Both the position numbers and the translations under genes were made by a program. From Corynebacterium sphenisci DSM 44792 (GTDB taxonomy: Bacteria > Actinomycetota > Actinomycetes > Mycobacteriales > Mycobacteriaceae): 64,000 nucleotides of DNA. Positions 33,764 through 45,509 of this stretch are shown in pieces. Positions within the stretch are counted from its first letter, which is position 1, and every line of letters begins with the position of its first letter. The stretch is from NCBI RefSeq assembly GCF_001941505.1, contig NZ_CP009248.1, positions 1,178,001 through 1,242,000 of the forward strand. Direction: 5' to 3'. The notes beneath the pieces are model-generated. The model searched no databases. It had not been told where the DNA came from and was given only the letters and a program-made list of their open reading frames with translations.

Positions 33764-36700
33764 CTAGCGCAGTTTCGCGATCTCCCGGCCGATCCGCTGC
33801 GGGGACACCGATCCGGCGGTGCCCAGCCGCTGGGCGAACAGGCTCACCCGCAGCTCCTGGATCCGCCACCCGATGTCGCGCACCGCCGGCGCCGCCCGCC
33901 GGCCCTCCGGCAGCGTCTTCAGCTTCGCCGCCAGCTGCTCGCGCACCCCGCGCACCCGGTCCTCCAGCTCCGCGTCCCGATCCGGGTCCAGGTCCATCTC
34001 CTCGATCCGGATCCGCATCGCCTCCAGGTAACGGGGCATATGCCGCAGATGCGCCCAGCCGTGCCGGGCCACCGCCCCGCGGGGCAGCATGAACTCCAGC
34101 TGCCCGCGCATGTCGTCGACCGCCTCCCCGGTCCAGCCGTCGAGCTGATCCCGGATCCGCAGGTACTCCGGCATGAACCCGGCGATGCCCACCACCAGCC
34201 GGCGCACCCCGCCGGGCACCTCCGGGGCGATCGCCTCGCGCAGCGCCGCATAGGCCGCCGGGTCGCGCACCGGGCCCCCGGCGGCGAGCATCGCGTCGCG
34301 CACCACGGTGACCCGGCAGTCCTCCACCAGGCCGGCGGCACCGCCGTGCGGCCAGGCGTCCACGGCCACGCGCTGCTGCAGCGGCAGTCCCTTGACCATC
34401 TGCGCCCGGTTGACCGGGATCCCGCGCAGCAGCAGGGTCAGCGTGGAGGTCACCATCGCCGCATCGGCCTGCGCCCGGGTGGGCATCACCTGCACCGCCA
34501 CCCCCTCGGCGGTGGTGACCAGGGCCGGGTAGGCGGTGACCCGCTGCCCGTCGACCATGGTGGTGACCTCCTCGGGGATTTCGCCGAGGTCCTCCGCGGT
34601 CCATTCCGGCACCGGCCCGCGCAGCAGCACCGCGGAACCGGCCCCGCCCGCGGCCGCGGCGGGGGCGCCGCCGGCATTGGCCGCGCCCCGGGCGGCGCGG
34701 CCGGCGGCCTTGGACACCGCGGCGGTGACCTGCCCGGCCTGCCGGTGCTGCAGCGCCGCCAGATCCCGGTCCTGGTCGACGACCTTGCCGCGGCGATCCA
34801 CCGCCGCGAAGTTCATCCGCAGATGCGCCGGCAGCAGGGCGGGGCGGAAATCCCCGGCGGAGATCCCGGTGCCGCCGAGGGCGCGCAGCGCATCGGCCAG
34901 CGCCTCGGTCAGCGGCGCCGCATAGGGGGTGAGCCGCTCCAGGGCCTTGGCCGCGAAATCGGGGGCGGGCACCACGGTCTTGCGCAGCGGTTTCGGCAGG
35001 GTGCGGATGAGCGCCTCCACCAGCTCCGCGCGCAGCCCCGGCACCAGCCAGTCGAAGCCCTCGGGGCGCACCCCGGCCAGCAGCGGCATCGGGATCCGCA
35101 GGCTCACCCCGTCATCGGCCGCGCCCGGTTCGAAGCGGTACTCCAGGGCGAACTCCAGGGAGCCCTGCCGCCAGAGATCCGGGAAGGCGGCGCCGTCGAC
35201 GGAGCCGGCCTCCGGGTCCAGCAGCTGCTCCGGGTCGAAGTCCAGCAGCCCCGGATCCTCCGCCCGGGCATCGCGCCACCAGCGGTCGAAATGCGCGGCG
35301 GTGGTGACCTCCCGGGGCACCCGGGCGTCGTAGAAGGCGTGCAGGGTCTCGTCGTCGACGACCAGGCCCCGGCGGCGCGCCTTGTCCTCCACCGCGGCGG
35401 CCTCGGCGAGCAGCTCCCGGTTGCGCTCCTGGAAATCGTGCCGGGAGCCCCATTCGCCGGCGACCAGGCCATGCCGGATGAGCATGTCCCGGGCCGCCTC
35501 CGGATCCACCCGGTGGTAGGGCACCTGGCGGCCGGCGACCACCGGCACCCCGTAGAGGGTGGAGCGCTGCGCCACCATCGCCGAGCCCCGCTTGGCCGAC
35601 CAGTGCGGATCGGAGTACTGGTGCTTGAGCAGGTGCGCGGCCAGCCGCTCCACCCACTCCGGCTCGATCCGGCCGACGTCGCGGGCGAAGAGCCGGGAGG
35701 TCTCCACGATCTCGGCGGCCATCACCCACCGCGGCGGCTTCTTCGACACCGGGGAGGAGGGGTGCACCAGGAAGCGGGTGTTGCGGCTGCCGGTGAACTC
35801 CCGGCCCTCGCCCTCGCGCACCCCGATCCGGGAGAGCAGCCCGGCCAGCAGTGACCGGTGGATCCGCTCCGGGTCGGCCTTCCCGCCGGAGACCGGGTTC
35901 CAGCCCAGCTCCGCGGTGATCCGGGTGAGCTGGCGCACCAGGTCCTGCCATTCCCGCACCCGCATGTAGTGCAGGTACTCGCGCAGGCAGAGCTTGCGGA
36001 ACTGGTTGCCGGAGAGCTCGCGGCGCCTGTCCCGCAGATGCTCCCACAGCGCCAGGTAGGTGAGGAAGTCCGATTCCCGGTCCTGGAAGCGGGCATGGGC
36101 CTGGTCGGCCTGGGCCCGTTTCTCGGCGGGGCGCTCGCGCACGTCCTGCAGGCTCAGCGCGGCGACGATCACGGTCACCGCGGGCAGCACCCCGTTGTCC
36201 CGGGCCTCCACCAGCATCCGGGCCAGCCGCGGGTCCACCGGCAGCCGGGCCAGCTCCCGGCCGATCCGGGTCAGGGTCGGCCCCTCGGGGGCGTCGCGGG
36301 TGCCGGGTTCGATGGCGCCGAGCTCGTCGAGCAGGTTCACCCCGTCCCGGATGGATTTGCCGTCCGGGGCCTCCACGAAGGGGAACTTCGCGATGTCGCC
36401 CAGTCCCAGGGAGGCCATCTGCAGGATCACGCTGGCGAGGTTGGTGCGCAGGATCTCCGGGTCGGTGAACTCGGGCCGGGAGAGGAAGTCCTCCTCCGAG
36501 TACAGGCGGATCGCGATGCCCTCGGCGACGCGGCCGCAGCGCCCGGAGCGCTGGTTGGCGCTGGCCCGGCTCACCGGCTCGATGGGCAGCCGCTGCACCT
36601 TGGTGCGCGTGGAGTACCGCGAGATCCGGGCGTCGCCGAGGTCCACCACGTAGCGGATCCCGGGCACGGTCAGGGAGGTCTCCGCGATATTGGTGGCCAG

Positions 36701-37897
36701 CACGATCCGGCGCCCGGCGTGCGGGCGGAACACCCGGTGCTGCTCGGCGTTGGACAGCCGCCCGTAGAGGGGCAGCACCTCCACGCCCCGCCAGCGCCGG
36801 CCCTCGATCGCCTCCGCGGCCTCGCGGATGTCGCGCTCCCCGGCGAAGAAGCAGAGGATGTCGCCCTCGCCGGCGGCGAAGAGCTCCTCGCAGGCGGCGA
36901 TCACCCCGTCGACCGGGTCCAGGTCGCGTACCCGGGTCTCCCCGTTCTTCGCGGTGTACTCCTGCTGCAGCGGCCGGTAGCGGATCTCCACCGGCCAGGT
37001 GCGCCCGGAGACCTCGATTACCGGGGCGGGTTCACCGGCGGCGTCGGCGAAATGCCGGGCGAAGCGCTCCGGGTCGATGGTCGCCGAGGTGATCACCAGC
37101 TTGAGATCCGGGCGCTTGGGCAGCAGCCGGCGCAGGTAGCCGAGCAGGAAGTCGATGTTCAGGCTGCGCTCGTGGGCCTCGTCGATGATGATCGTGTCGT
37201 AATCGAGCAGCATCCGGTCGCGCTGGATCTCGGCGAGCAGGATGCCGTCGGTCATCAGCTTCACCGCGGTGCGCGGGCCCACCCGGTCGTCGAAGCGGAT
37301 CGCGTAGCCGACGTGCTCGCCGAGGTCCTCGCCGAGCTCCTCGGCGATCCGCTCGGCGACGGTGCGCGCGGCCAGCCGGCGGGGCTGGGTGTGCCCGATC
37401 CGGCCGCGCACCCCGCGGCCCAGCTCCAGCAGGATCTTCGGGATCTGGGTGGTCTTGCCGGAGCCGGTCTCCCCGGCGATCACCACCACCTGGTGGTTCT
37501 CGATCGCCTCGGCGATGTCGTCGCGGCGGCCGGAGACCGGCAGCTCCGCGGGGTAGCGGATCTCGGGAATCCCGGTGGCCCGTTCGGCGAGCCGCTCCCG
37601 GGCCAGCTCGATGTCGGCGCCGATGGCGGAGAGCGCCTGCGGGGTGCCGGCCCGCTTGATCCGGCGGCGGAAGGTGCGCGCCTCGGCGATGGTGACCCCG
37701 TCGAGGCGCTCGTGCAGGGCCCGCTTGTCCACGGCCACCGCGCCCCGGTCGCCGTGGCCGGCGCGGCCGCCTCCGCCGCCGCGGCCGGATCGGCCGCGGC
37801 GGTGCCGGCCCCGGCGGCGGGGCGCGCCGGGGCGGGCGGATCCGCGGTCCTCGGGGTCGGGGGCGGGGGAGGGGCTCGCGCTGCTGCTCTCGGTCAT
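33764..37897 (-). CDS. hrpA: ATP-dependent RNA helicase HrpA
   Basis: 1377 residues, DEAH/RHA class. HrpA unwinds RNA and acts on stalled ribosomes. After a basic, Gly/Arg-rich N-tail of about 45 comes the motor: motif I GETGSGKTT near 121, Ia TQPRRLAA, II DEAH near 213, III SATI, V TNIAETSLTVPG, VI QRSGRCGR near 412. The HA2/OB region and the long DUF3418 C-terminal region follow (RDREFAALxxGWAHL-type ends: GAVARHGWAHLRHMPRYLEA). Start ATG 37897 was chosen near the only AT-rich -10 candidate (GATAAT, 37911-37916); the long frame upstream is antisense of dxs. Full-length for the family. Confidence 0.95.
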   Translation of the reverse strand: MTESSSASPSPAPDPEDRGSARPGAPRRRGRHRRGRSGRGGGGGRAGHGDRGAVAVDKRALHERLDGVTIAEARTFRRRIKRAGTPQALSAIGADIELARERLAERATGIPEIRYPAELPVSGRRDDIAEAIENHQVVVIAGETGSGKTTQIPKILLELGRGVRGRIGHTQPRRLAARTVAERIAEELGEDLGEHVGYAIRFDDRVGPRTAVKLMTDGILLAEIQRDRMLLDYDTIIIDEAHERSLNIDFLLGYLRRLLPKRPDLKLVITSATIDPERFARHFADAAGEPAPVIEVSGRTWPVEIRYRPLQQEYTAKNGETRVRDLDPVDGVIAACEELFAAGEGDILCFFAGERDIREAAEAIEGRRWRGVEVLPLYGRLSNAEQHRVFRPHAGRRIVLATNIAETSLTVPGIRYVVDLGDARISRYSTRTKVQRLPIEPVSRASANQRSGRCGRVAEGIAIRLYSEEDFLSRPEFTDPEILRTNLASVILQMASLGLGDIAKFPFVEAPDGKSIRDGVNLLDELGAIEPGTRDAPEGPTLTRIGRELARLPVDPRLARMLVEARDNGVLPAVTVIVAALSLQDVRERPAEKRAQADQAHARFQDRESDFLTYLALWEHLRDRRRELSGNQFRKLCLREYLHYMRVREWQDLVRQLTRITAELGWNPVSGGKADPERIHRSLLAGLLSRIGVREGEGREFTGSRNTRFLVHPSSPVSKKPPRWVMAAEIVETSRLFARDVGRIEPEWVERLAAHLLKHQYSDPHWSAKRGSAMVAQRSTLYGVPVVAGRQVPYHRVDPEAARDMLIRHGLVAGEWGSRHDFQERNRELLAEAAAVEDKARRRGLVVDDETLHAFYDARVPREVTTAAHFDRWWRDARAEDPGLLDFDPEQLLDPEAGSVDGAAFPDLWRQGSLEFALEYRFEPGAADDGVSLRIPMPLLAGVRPEGFDWLVPGLRAELVEALIRTLPKPLRKTVVPAPDFAAKALERLTPYAAPLTEALADALRALGGTGISAGDFRPALLPAHLRMNFAAVDRRGKVVDQDRDLAALQHRQAGQVTAAVSKAAGRAARGAANAGGAPAAAAGGAGSAVLLRGPVPEWTAEDLGEIPEEVTTMVDGQRVTAYPALVTTAEGVAVQVMPTRAQADAAMVTSTLTLLLRGIPVNRAQMVKGLPLQQRVAVDAWPHGGAAGLVEDCRVTVVRDAMLAAGGPVRDPAAYAALREAIAPEVPGGVRRLVVGIAGFMPEYLRIRDQLDGWTGEAVDDMRGQLEFMLPRGAVARHGWAHLRHMPRYLEAMRIRIEEMDLDPDRDAELEDRVRGVREQLAAKLKTLPEGRRAAPAVRDIGWRIQELRVSLFAQRLGTAGSVSPQRIGREIAKLR

Positions 37898-37966
37898 GAT
37901 CGCCGCCCACATTATCGGCTCACCGCGAGGGGGCGGGCACCGGCCGCCGCCGCGGTGGCGGCTACG

Positions 37967-37972
37967 TAGGGT
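37967..37972 (+). promoter_or_regulatory. Possible -10 box of dxs
   Basis: TAGGGT within TACGTAGGGT, 10 bases before ATG 37983. A GGGAGG Shine-Dalgarno-like stretch (37973-37978) also lies between, so both leaderless and leadered translation are possible. Confidence 0.35.
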
Positions 37973-37982
37973 GGGAGGCATC

Positions 37983-39728
37983 ATGGGCATCCTGGAATCC
38001 ATCAGATCCCCGGCGGATCTGCGCGGGCTCGACCGCGCCGCGCTCACCCGGCTCGCCGCCGAGATCCGGGCCGCGCTGGTGGCGGCCACGGCCCGCTGCG
38101 GCGGGCACCTGGGCTCCAACCTGGGGGTGGTGGAGCTGACCATCGCGCTGCACCGGGTCGCCGACTCCCCGGCGGACCCGGTGCTCTTCGACATCGGCCA
38201 CCAGGCCTATGTGCACAAAATGCTCACCGGCCGGGCCGCCGGGTTCCGGCGGCTGCGCGCCGCGGGCGGGCTCTCCGGCTACCCCGCCCGCGCCGAATCC
38301 GCCCACGACTGGCTGGAGTCCTCGCACGCCTCCGCCGCCCCCGCGGTGGCCCTCGGCCTGGCCCGGGCGCTGCGCGGGCGCACCCCCGACGCCACCGTGT
38401 ACTGCGTGCTCGGCGATGGCGCGCTCACCGGGGGGATGGCCCTGGAGGCGCTCAACGTCGCCGCGGCCGAGGACCCGCCGCCGAATCTGGTGCTGGTGCT
38501 CAACGACAACGGCAGATCCTACGCGCCCACCGTCGGCGCGGTGCCCGCCCGGCTCGCCGAGGTCGCCGCGGCCCTGGGCATCGGCTACGCGGGGCCGGTG
38601 GACGGGCACGACATCGCCGCGGTGGAGGCGGCGCTCGCCGCCGCCCGGGACGCCGGGGGACTGCGCCTGGTGCACGCCCGCACGGTGAAGGGCCGGGGCC
38701 ACGCCCCGGCGCTGGCCGACGCCGCCGAGGCGATGCACACCGTCGCCCCCGCCGACCCGGGGGCGCCCGCGGAGCCGGCCGAGACCTGGACCGCGGTCTT
38801 CGGCGACTGGGCGGAGGCGGCCGCGGCCAGGGATCCCCGGGTGCACGCGGTCACCGCGGCGATGGCCGGGCCCTGCGGGCTGGCCGGATTCGCCGAGCGG
38901 CACCCGGGCCGGCTGCACGACGTCGGCATCGCCGAGCAGGCCGCGCTGGGCCTGGCCGCCGGACTCAGCCTCGGCGGGGCCCGGCCGGTGGTGGCGATGT
39001 ACTCCACCTTCCTGCAGCGCGGGATGGATCAGCTGCTGATGGATCTGGCGCTCACCGCCCGGCCGGCGCTGCTCGCCGTGGATCGGGCCGGGGTCACCGG
39101 GGCGGACGGGCCCAGCCACAACGGGGCCTGGGATCTGGTGCTCGCCGCGGCGACCCCCGGCCTGCGCGCCGCGGCCCCCCGCGATGGCGCGGATCTGCGC
39201 CGGGCCCTGGACGAGGCCCTGGCCGCCCCCGGACCCGCCCTGGTGCGCTACCCCAAGGGCCCGGTGCCGGAGCCGATCCCGGCGCGGGCCGCGCTGCCCG
39301 GCGCCGGCGGGGTGGAGGTGCTGCTGGGCGATCCAGGCGCCGCCGAGGTGCTGCTGATCGGGATCGGGGCGCTGGCCGGGGAGGCCCTCGCGGCCGGGCG
39401 GCGGCTGGCCGCGGAGGGCCGGGCGGTCGCGGTGCTGCATCCGCGGTGGGTGCTGCCCACCCCGCCGGAGCTGGTCGCCGTCTGCGCCGCCGCCCCGGCC
39501 ACGGTCACCGTGGAGGACGGGCTGGCCCGCGGCGGGGCGGGGGCGGCCCTGGCCGCCGGGATCGCCACCCGGCGCCCGGGTGCGGCGGTGGCCTGCCTGG
39601 GCCTGCCCACCGCCTTCCTCGACCAGGGCGGGCGGGGCCCGATCCTGGCCGCCCACGGCCTGGACGCCGCCGGGATCGCCGCCCGGGCGCGCGCCCTGAT
39701 CGACGCGGCGCGGGCCGGGCGGCGCTGA
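37983..39728 (+). CDS. dxs: 1-deoxy-D-xylulose-5-phosphate synthase
   Basis: 581 residues, thiamine-diphosphate-dependent. Dxs condenses pyruvate and glyceraldehyde-3-phosphate to DXP, the precursor of isoprenoids, pyridoxal phosphate (some bacteria) and the thiamine thiazole. Seen: His42 in GGHLGSN, FDIGHQAYVHKMLTG, GGLSGYPARAESAHDWLESSHAS, ThDP motif GDGALTGGMALEALN at 144-158 with NDNG at 174, catalytic Glu in DVGIAEQAALG, GADGPSHNGAWDL, and a transketolase C-domain. It is roughly 40 residues shorter than typical Dxs. It ends 4 bases from thiF (tail to tail). Proximity to the thi operon suggests supply of DXP to ThiG; whether the genome has another dxs is unknown. Confidence 0.93.
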   Translation: MGILESIRSPADLRGLDRAALTRLAAEIRAALVAATARCGGHLGSNLGVVELTIALHRVADSPADPVLFDIGHQAYVHKMLTGRAAGFRRLRAAGGLSGYPARAESAHDWLESSHASAAPAVALGLARALRGRTPDATVYCVLGDGALTGGMALEALNVAAAEDPPPNLVLVLNDNGRSYAPTVGAVPARLAEVAAALGIGYAGPVDGHDIAAVEAALAAARDAGGLRLVHARTVKGRGHAPALADAAEAMHTVAPADPGAPAEPAETWTAVFGDWAEAAAARDPRVHAVTAAMAGPCGLAGFAERHPGRLHDVGIAEQAALGLAAGLSLGGARPVVAMYSTFLQRGMDQLLMDLALTARPALLAVDRAGVTGADGPSHNGAWDLVLAAATPGLRAAAPRDGADLRRALDEALAAPGPALVRYPKGPVPEPIPARAALPGAGGVEVLLGDPGAAEVLLIGIGALAGEALAAGRRLAAEGRAVAVLHPRWVLPTPPELVAVCAAAPATVTVEDGLARGGAGAALAAGIATRRPGAAVACLGLPTAFLDQGGRGPILAAHGLDAAGIAARARALIDAARAGRR

Positions 39729-39732
39729 ACGC

Positions 39733-41930
<2,198 letters not shown>

Positions 41931-41934
<4 letters not shown>

Positions 41935-43121
41935 GGGGTCTCGTTCCTCCTTGTCGGGAAGCGGGTGGGGTCGATGGCGGCGGCGAACCGGGGATCCGGC
42001 GGGGCGCCGGTCACCGCGTCCGCGCCGAGGGCGGCGCCGAGCGCGGTGAGCAGGATGCCGTGCCGGAAGTAGCCGGCGGAGACGCTCAGCCCCGGGCCGA
42101 TCCGGCCGATCAGCGGGGCGTCGTCGGGGGAGCCGGGCCGGGCCCGGGCGATCGTCTCCACCAGCTCCAGCTCGGCCACCGCGGGCACCAGCCGGCGGGC
42201 GTCGCGGAGCAGCTGCTCCACCCCGCCTGCGAGCACCCCGGGCAGGGCGTCCTCGCGGGAGGTGGCGCCGAGCACCACGGTGCCGTCGGCCCTGGGCACC
42301 AGGTACACCGGGCGACCGTGCACCACCCCGCGGATGGTGCGGGTGAGCAGCGGACGCAGCCGCTCCGGGACCTGCAGCCGGAGCACCTCGCCGTGCACCG
42401 GGCGCAGCGCGGCGGCCACCTCCGGCGGCGCCCCGGCGATGTCCCCGATGCCCAGGCCCGCGGCGAGCAGCACCTCGGCGCCGCGCAGTTCGGTTCCGTC
42501 GGCCAGGCGCACCCCGGTGGCCCGGTCCCCGGCGAAGGTCACCCCGGCCACCCGGGCCCGGCGCACCCGGGGGCCGAGGAGCTCGAGCAGGGCGGCGCAG
42601 AAGCGGCGGGGGTCGACCTGGTGGTCGCCGGGCAGGTGCACCGCGCCGACGCAGCCCGGGCCCAGGGCGGGTTCCCGCCGGCGCGCCTCGGCGGCGGGGA
42701 TCGGCTCCGCCGCCATGCCGAGATCCCGCTGCAGCCCGGCGAGCTCGGTGAGGTGCCGGCGATCCGCGGCGTCCCCGGCGCAGACCAGGGTGGCGTTCGC
42801 CAGGTAGCCGACCTCCCGGCCGGATTCGGCGGCCACGGCGGCGGCCAGCCCCGGCCAGCGGCGCCCGGATTCGACCATCAGCGGGTAGAGCGCCGGCTGG
42901 TCCCAGACCACCTCGGCGACCGGCGCGAGCATCCCGGCGGCCGCCCGGGACGCCCCGGAGACCGGATCCGGGTCGACGACGGTGACCCCCCGGCCGCGGC
43001 GGAGCAGCTCCCGGGCGGTGGCCAGGCCGATGATCCCGGCGCCGACCACGATCACGTCATGGTCGGGCCCGCCGGCTGCGGCGGCGGTGCGGCTGGTTGC
43101 GGCATGGTCGACCATGGTCAT
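41931..43121 (-). CDS. thiO: Glycine oxidase ThiO
   Basis: 396 residues. ThiO is an FAD-dependent oxidase that converts glycine to dehydroglycine for ThiG, the aerobic route. Seen: dinucleotide motif VIVVGAGIIGLATARELLRR at about 24-43, GASRAAAGMLAPVAE, and C-terminal ARPGSPDDAPLIGRI and GYFRHGILLTALGA typical of D-amino-acid-oxidase family members. The start is ATG 43121 or ATG 43115; the GGAGGAAGG ribosome binding site abuts both and lies inside the riboswitch 3' arm. The enormous open frame upstream to 47915 is a GC-rich shadow. First gene of thiOSGF. Confidence 0.94.
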
Positions 43122-43125
43122 CCTT

Positions 43126-43206
43126 CCTCCGGCGGCATGACCCGCGTCAGGTTCTGCGGTCGGCCCCCGGGGCCCTCTCAGCCCGGTACCGGGCTCCCGC
43201 GGATAT
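43126..43206 (-). promoter_or_regulatory. TPP riboswitch (THI element) controlling thiOSGF
   Basis: On the minus strand the conserved blocks are present in order: GGGAGCCCGG at the 5' side, GGCTGAGA (43176-43183), AACCTGACG (43145-43153) and TCATGCC just before the ribosome binding site. Thiamine pyrophosphate binding closes P1 and should mask GGAGG at 43126-43130, shutting off thiO translation. The aptamer runs directly into the thiO start, without room for a separate terminator hairpin. Confidence 0.93.
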
Positions 43207-43213
43207 CGGCCCC

Positions 43214-43220
43214 TACTATA
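43214..43220. promoter_or_regulatory. Overlapping divergent -10 boxes of thiE (+) and thiOSGF (-)
   Basis: The seven bases TACTATA contain -10 TACTAT for thiE on the plus strand (43214-43219, ending 7 bases before ATG 43227) and TATAGT for the riboswitch transcript on the minus strand (43220-43215, about 9 bases before the aptamer). Both promoters cannot be melted at once. Confidence 0.6.
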
Positions 43221-43226
43221 GGCAAC

Positions 43227-43916
43227 ATGAGTAGCATCTGGTCCCCGCCCGCCCCGGACCCGGAGCTGCGCGCCCGCCGCGAACGCCTGCTCGCCGGGGC
43301 CCGCCTGTACCTGTGCACCGATGCGCGCACCGCCACCGGGGACCTGGAGGATTTCCTGCACGCCGCCTACGCCGGGGGCGTGGACATCATCCAGCTGCGC
43401 GACAAGGCCATCGAGGCCCGCGCCGAAATCGAGGCGGTGCGGCTGCTCGGCGCCGTCGCCGCCGAGCACGGCCGGCTCTTCGCGGTCAACGATCGCGCCG
43501 ACGTCGCCGCGCTCACCGGCGCGGACGTCTTCCACGTGGGCCAGGGCGATCTCACCACCGCCCAGGCCCGGGCGCTGCTCGGCCCGGATGTGCTGCTCGG
43601 CCGCTCCAACCGCACCGAGGCGATGTTCGCCGAATCCCTCGCCGACCCGGGGATCGACTACGCGGTGATCGGCCCGGTGTGGGCCACCCCCACCAAACCC
43701 GGACGGGCCCCGGTCGGCCCGGCGATGGTAGCCCGGGCCGCGGAGCTGGCCGCGGCCGCCGGCAAACCCTGGTTCGCGATCGGCGGCGTCGACGCCGGGC
43801 GGGTGGCCGGGCTGCGCGCCCGGGGCGCGGAGCGGGTGGTGGTGGTGCGCGCCATCACCCAGGCCGCCGACCCGCGGGCGGCGGCCCGGGGGCTGCGCGA
43901 CGCCCTCGGCGGCTAG
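43227..43916 (+). CDS. thiE: Thiamine-phosphate synthase
   Basis: 229 residues. ThiE couples hydroxymethylpyrimidine diphosphate and thiazole phosphate to thiamine phosphate. Seen: LYLCTDARTATGDLEDFLHA, GGVDIIQLRDKA (pyrophosphate-binding), FAVNDRADVAALTGADVFHVGQGDL, LLGRSNRTEAM, and GPVWATPTKPGRAP with phosphate-binding FAIGGVDAGR. The start ATG 43227 is fixed by the leaderless promoter. It is transcribed away from thiOSGF, outside the TPP riboswitch, so its control must differ. No thiC or thiD gene is in the window. Confidence 0.95.
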   Translation: MSSIWSPPAPDPELRARRERLLAGARLYLCTDARTATGDLEDFLHAAYAGGVDIIQLRDKAIEARAEIEAVRLLGAVAAEHGRLFAVNDRADVAALTGADVFHVGQGDLTTAQARALLGPDVLLGRSNRTEAMFAESLADPGIDYAVIGPVWATPTKPGRAPVGPAMVARAAELAAAAGKPWFAIGGVDAGRVAGLRARGAERVVVVRAITQAADPRAAARGLRDALGG

Positions 43917-44000
43917 CCGGCGGGGGAGCCCCCGAGGTGATCCCGGCCTCATCCGCCCCGCGCGGGCGGGGATTCTCCCCTGGGTCGCGCCGGCGTGTTT

Positions 44001-44006
44001 TAGGGT
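44001..44006 (+). promoter_or_regulatory. Leaderless-type -10 box of the NhaC-like gene
   Basis: TAGGGT ends 6 bases before ATG 44013. Confidence 0.45.
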
Positions 44007-44012
44007 TGACGC

Positions 44013-45365
44013 ATGAACGCCGTGCTGGTCGCCGTCCTGGTGATGCTCATCCTCGCCGTCGCCCGCGTGCACGTGGTGCTCGCCCTGTTCACCGGGGCCC
44101 TGGTCGGCGGGCTGCTCGGCGGCCTGGGCCTGGACGGCACCATGGTCGCCTTCCAGGAGGGCCTGTCCGGGGGCGCGAAAATCGCGCTCAGCTACGCCCT
44201 GCTCGGCGCCTTCGCGATGGCGGTGGCCAGCTCCGGGCTGCCCCGGCTGCTCGCCGAATGGCTGATCGGCCGGCTCGGCGTGGAATCCCCGGGGGCGCGG
44301 CGCGCCGCGGTGGCGGCCACGAAATGGGGGATGCTCGCCGGGATCCTGGCCATGTCGGTGATGAGCCAGAACCTGATCCCGGTGCACATCGCCTTCATCC
44401 CGCTGATCATCCCGCCGTTGCTGACCGTGTTCAACCGGATGCGCCTGGACCGCCGGCTGGTGGCCTGCATCATGACCTTCGGCCTGACCACCACCTACAT
44501 GTACATCCCGGTGGGCTTCGGCAACATCTTCCTCAACGACATCCTGCTCGGCAACATCCGCAAGGCGGGGCTGGACACCTCCGGGATCGCGATCATGCAC
44601 GCCATGGGCATCCCGGCCCTGGGCATGCTCGCCGGCCTGGCGATCGCGGTGCTCGTCTCCTACCGGCGGCCCCGGGACTACGAGGATCGGCCGATCGCGG
44701 ACACCGGGGACGGGGAGGAGCCGATTTCGCGCTACCGGGTCAGCGTCGCCCTGGTCGCCATCCTGGTCACCTTCCTCATCCAGGTGGTGATGCAGGCCCG
44801 CGACGCCGAGGCGGATTCGCTGCTGGTGGGCGCCCTGGCCGGGCTGGCGGTGTTCATGGGCACCGGGGCGGTGAAATGGCGCCAGGCCGATGACGTGTTC
44901 ACCTCGGGCATGAAGATGATGGCCCTGATCGGCTTCATCATGATCACCGCCCAGGGCTTCGCCGCGGTGATGACCGCCACCGGCGAGGTGGAGTCCCTGG
45001 TCACCACCACCGCGGAGATCTTCGCCGGCAACCGCGCGATCGCGGCGCTGGCGATGCTGGTGGTCGGCCTGGTGGTCACCATGGGCATCGGCTCCTCCTT
45101 CTCCACGCTGCCCATCATCACCGCCATCTACGTGCCGCTGTGCGCGACCATGGGCTTCTCCCCGGTGGCCACGGTGGCGCTCATCGGCACCGCCGGGGCC
45201 CTCGGCGACGCCGGCTCCCCGGCCTCGGACTCCACCCTGGGCCCGACCTCCGGGCTCAACGCCGACGGCCAGCACGACCACATCCGGGACTCGGTGATCC
45301 CCACCTTCATCCACTTCAACATCCCGCTGCTGCTCGCCGGCTGGCTGGCCACGATGGTGCTCTGA
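44013..45365 (+). CDS. NhaC-family Na+/H+ antiporter-like transporter
   Basis: 450 residues with 10-12 membrane helices and no signal peptide. It resembles the Na+/H+ antiporter (NhaC, ion transporter superfamily) family of membrane carriers: ARVHVVLALFTGALVGGLLGG at the start, VMSQNLIPVHIAFIPLIIPP, and the C-terminal GTAGALGDAGSPASDSTLGP, a re-entrant motif typical of this group. Such proteins may move Na+, amino acids or organic acids, and the substrate is not deducible. It lies between thiE and a ceramidase gene with its own leaderless promoter, so linkage to thiamine is not implied. Confidence 0.85.
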   Translation: MNAVLVAVLVMLILAVARVHVVLALFTGALVGGLLGGLGLDGTMVAFQEGLSGGAKIALSYALLGAFAMAVASSGLPRLLAEWLIGRLGVESPGARRAAVAATKWGMLAGILAMSVMSQNLIPVHIAFIPLIIPPLLTVFNRMRLDRRLVACIMTFGLTTTYMYIPVGFGNIFLNDILLGNIRKAGLDTSGIAIMHAMGIPALGMLAGLAIAVLVSYRRPRDYEDRPIADTGDGEEPISRYRVSVALVAILVTFLIQVVMQARDAEADSLLVGALAGLAVFMGTGAVKWRQADDVFTSGMKMMALIGFIMITAQGFAAVMTATGEVESLVTTTAEIFAGNRAIAALAMLVVGLVVTMGIGSSFSTLPIITAIYVPLCATMGFSPVATVALIGTAGALGDAGSPASDSTLGPTSGLNADGQHDHIRDSVIPTFIHFNIPLLLAGWLATMVL

Positions 45366-45509
45366 GGCCGCCCCCGGCCCCGCCACCCCCGCCGGGGGCT
45401 CCCGGGCCGGTTCGGCCCCGCCGCCGGGGCGCACCCGGTAGGTTTCCCCTCGTAAACGACAGCACGCCCCGGGGTGGACGCCCCGGGGCCGGAGCATGCG
45501 GGAGCGGCG

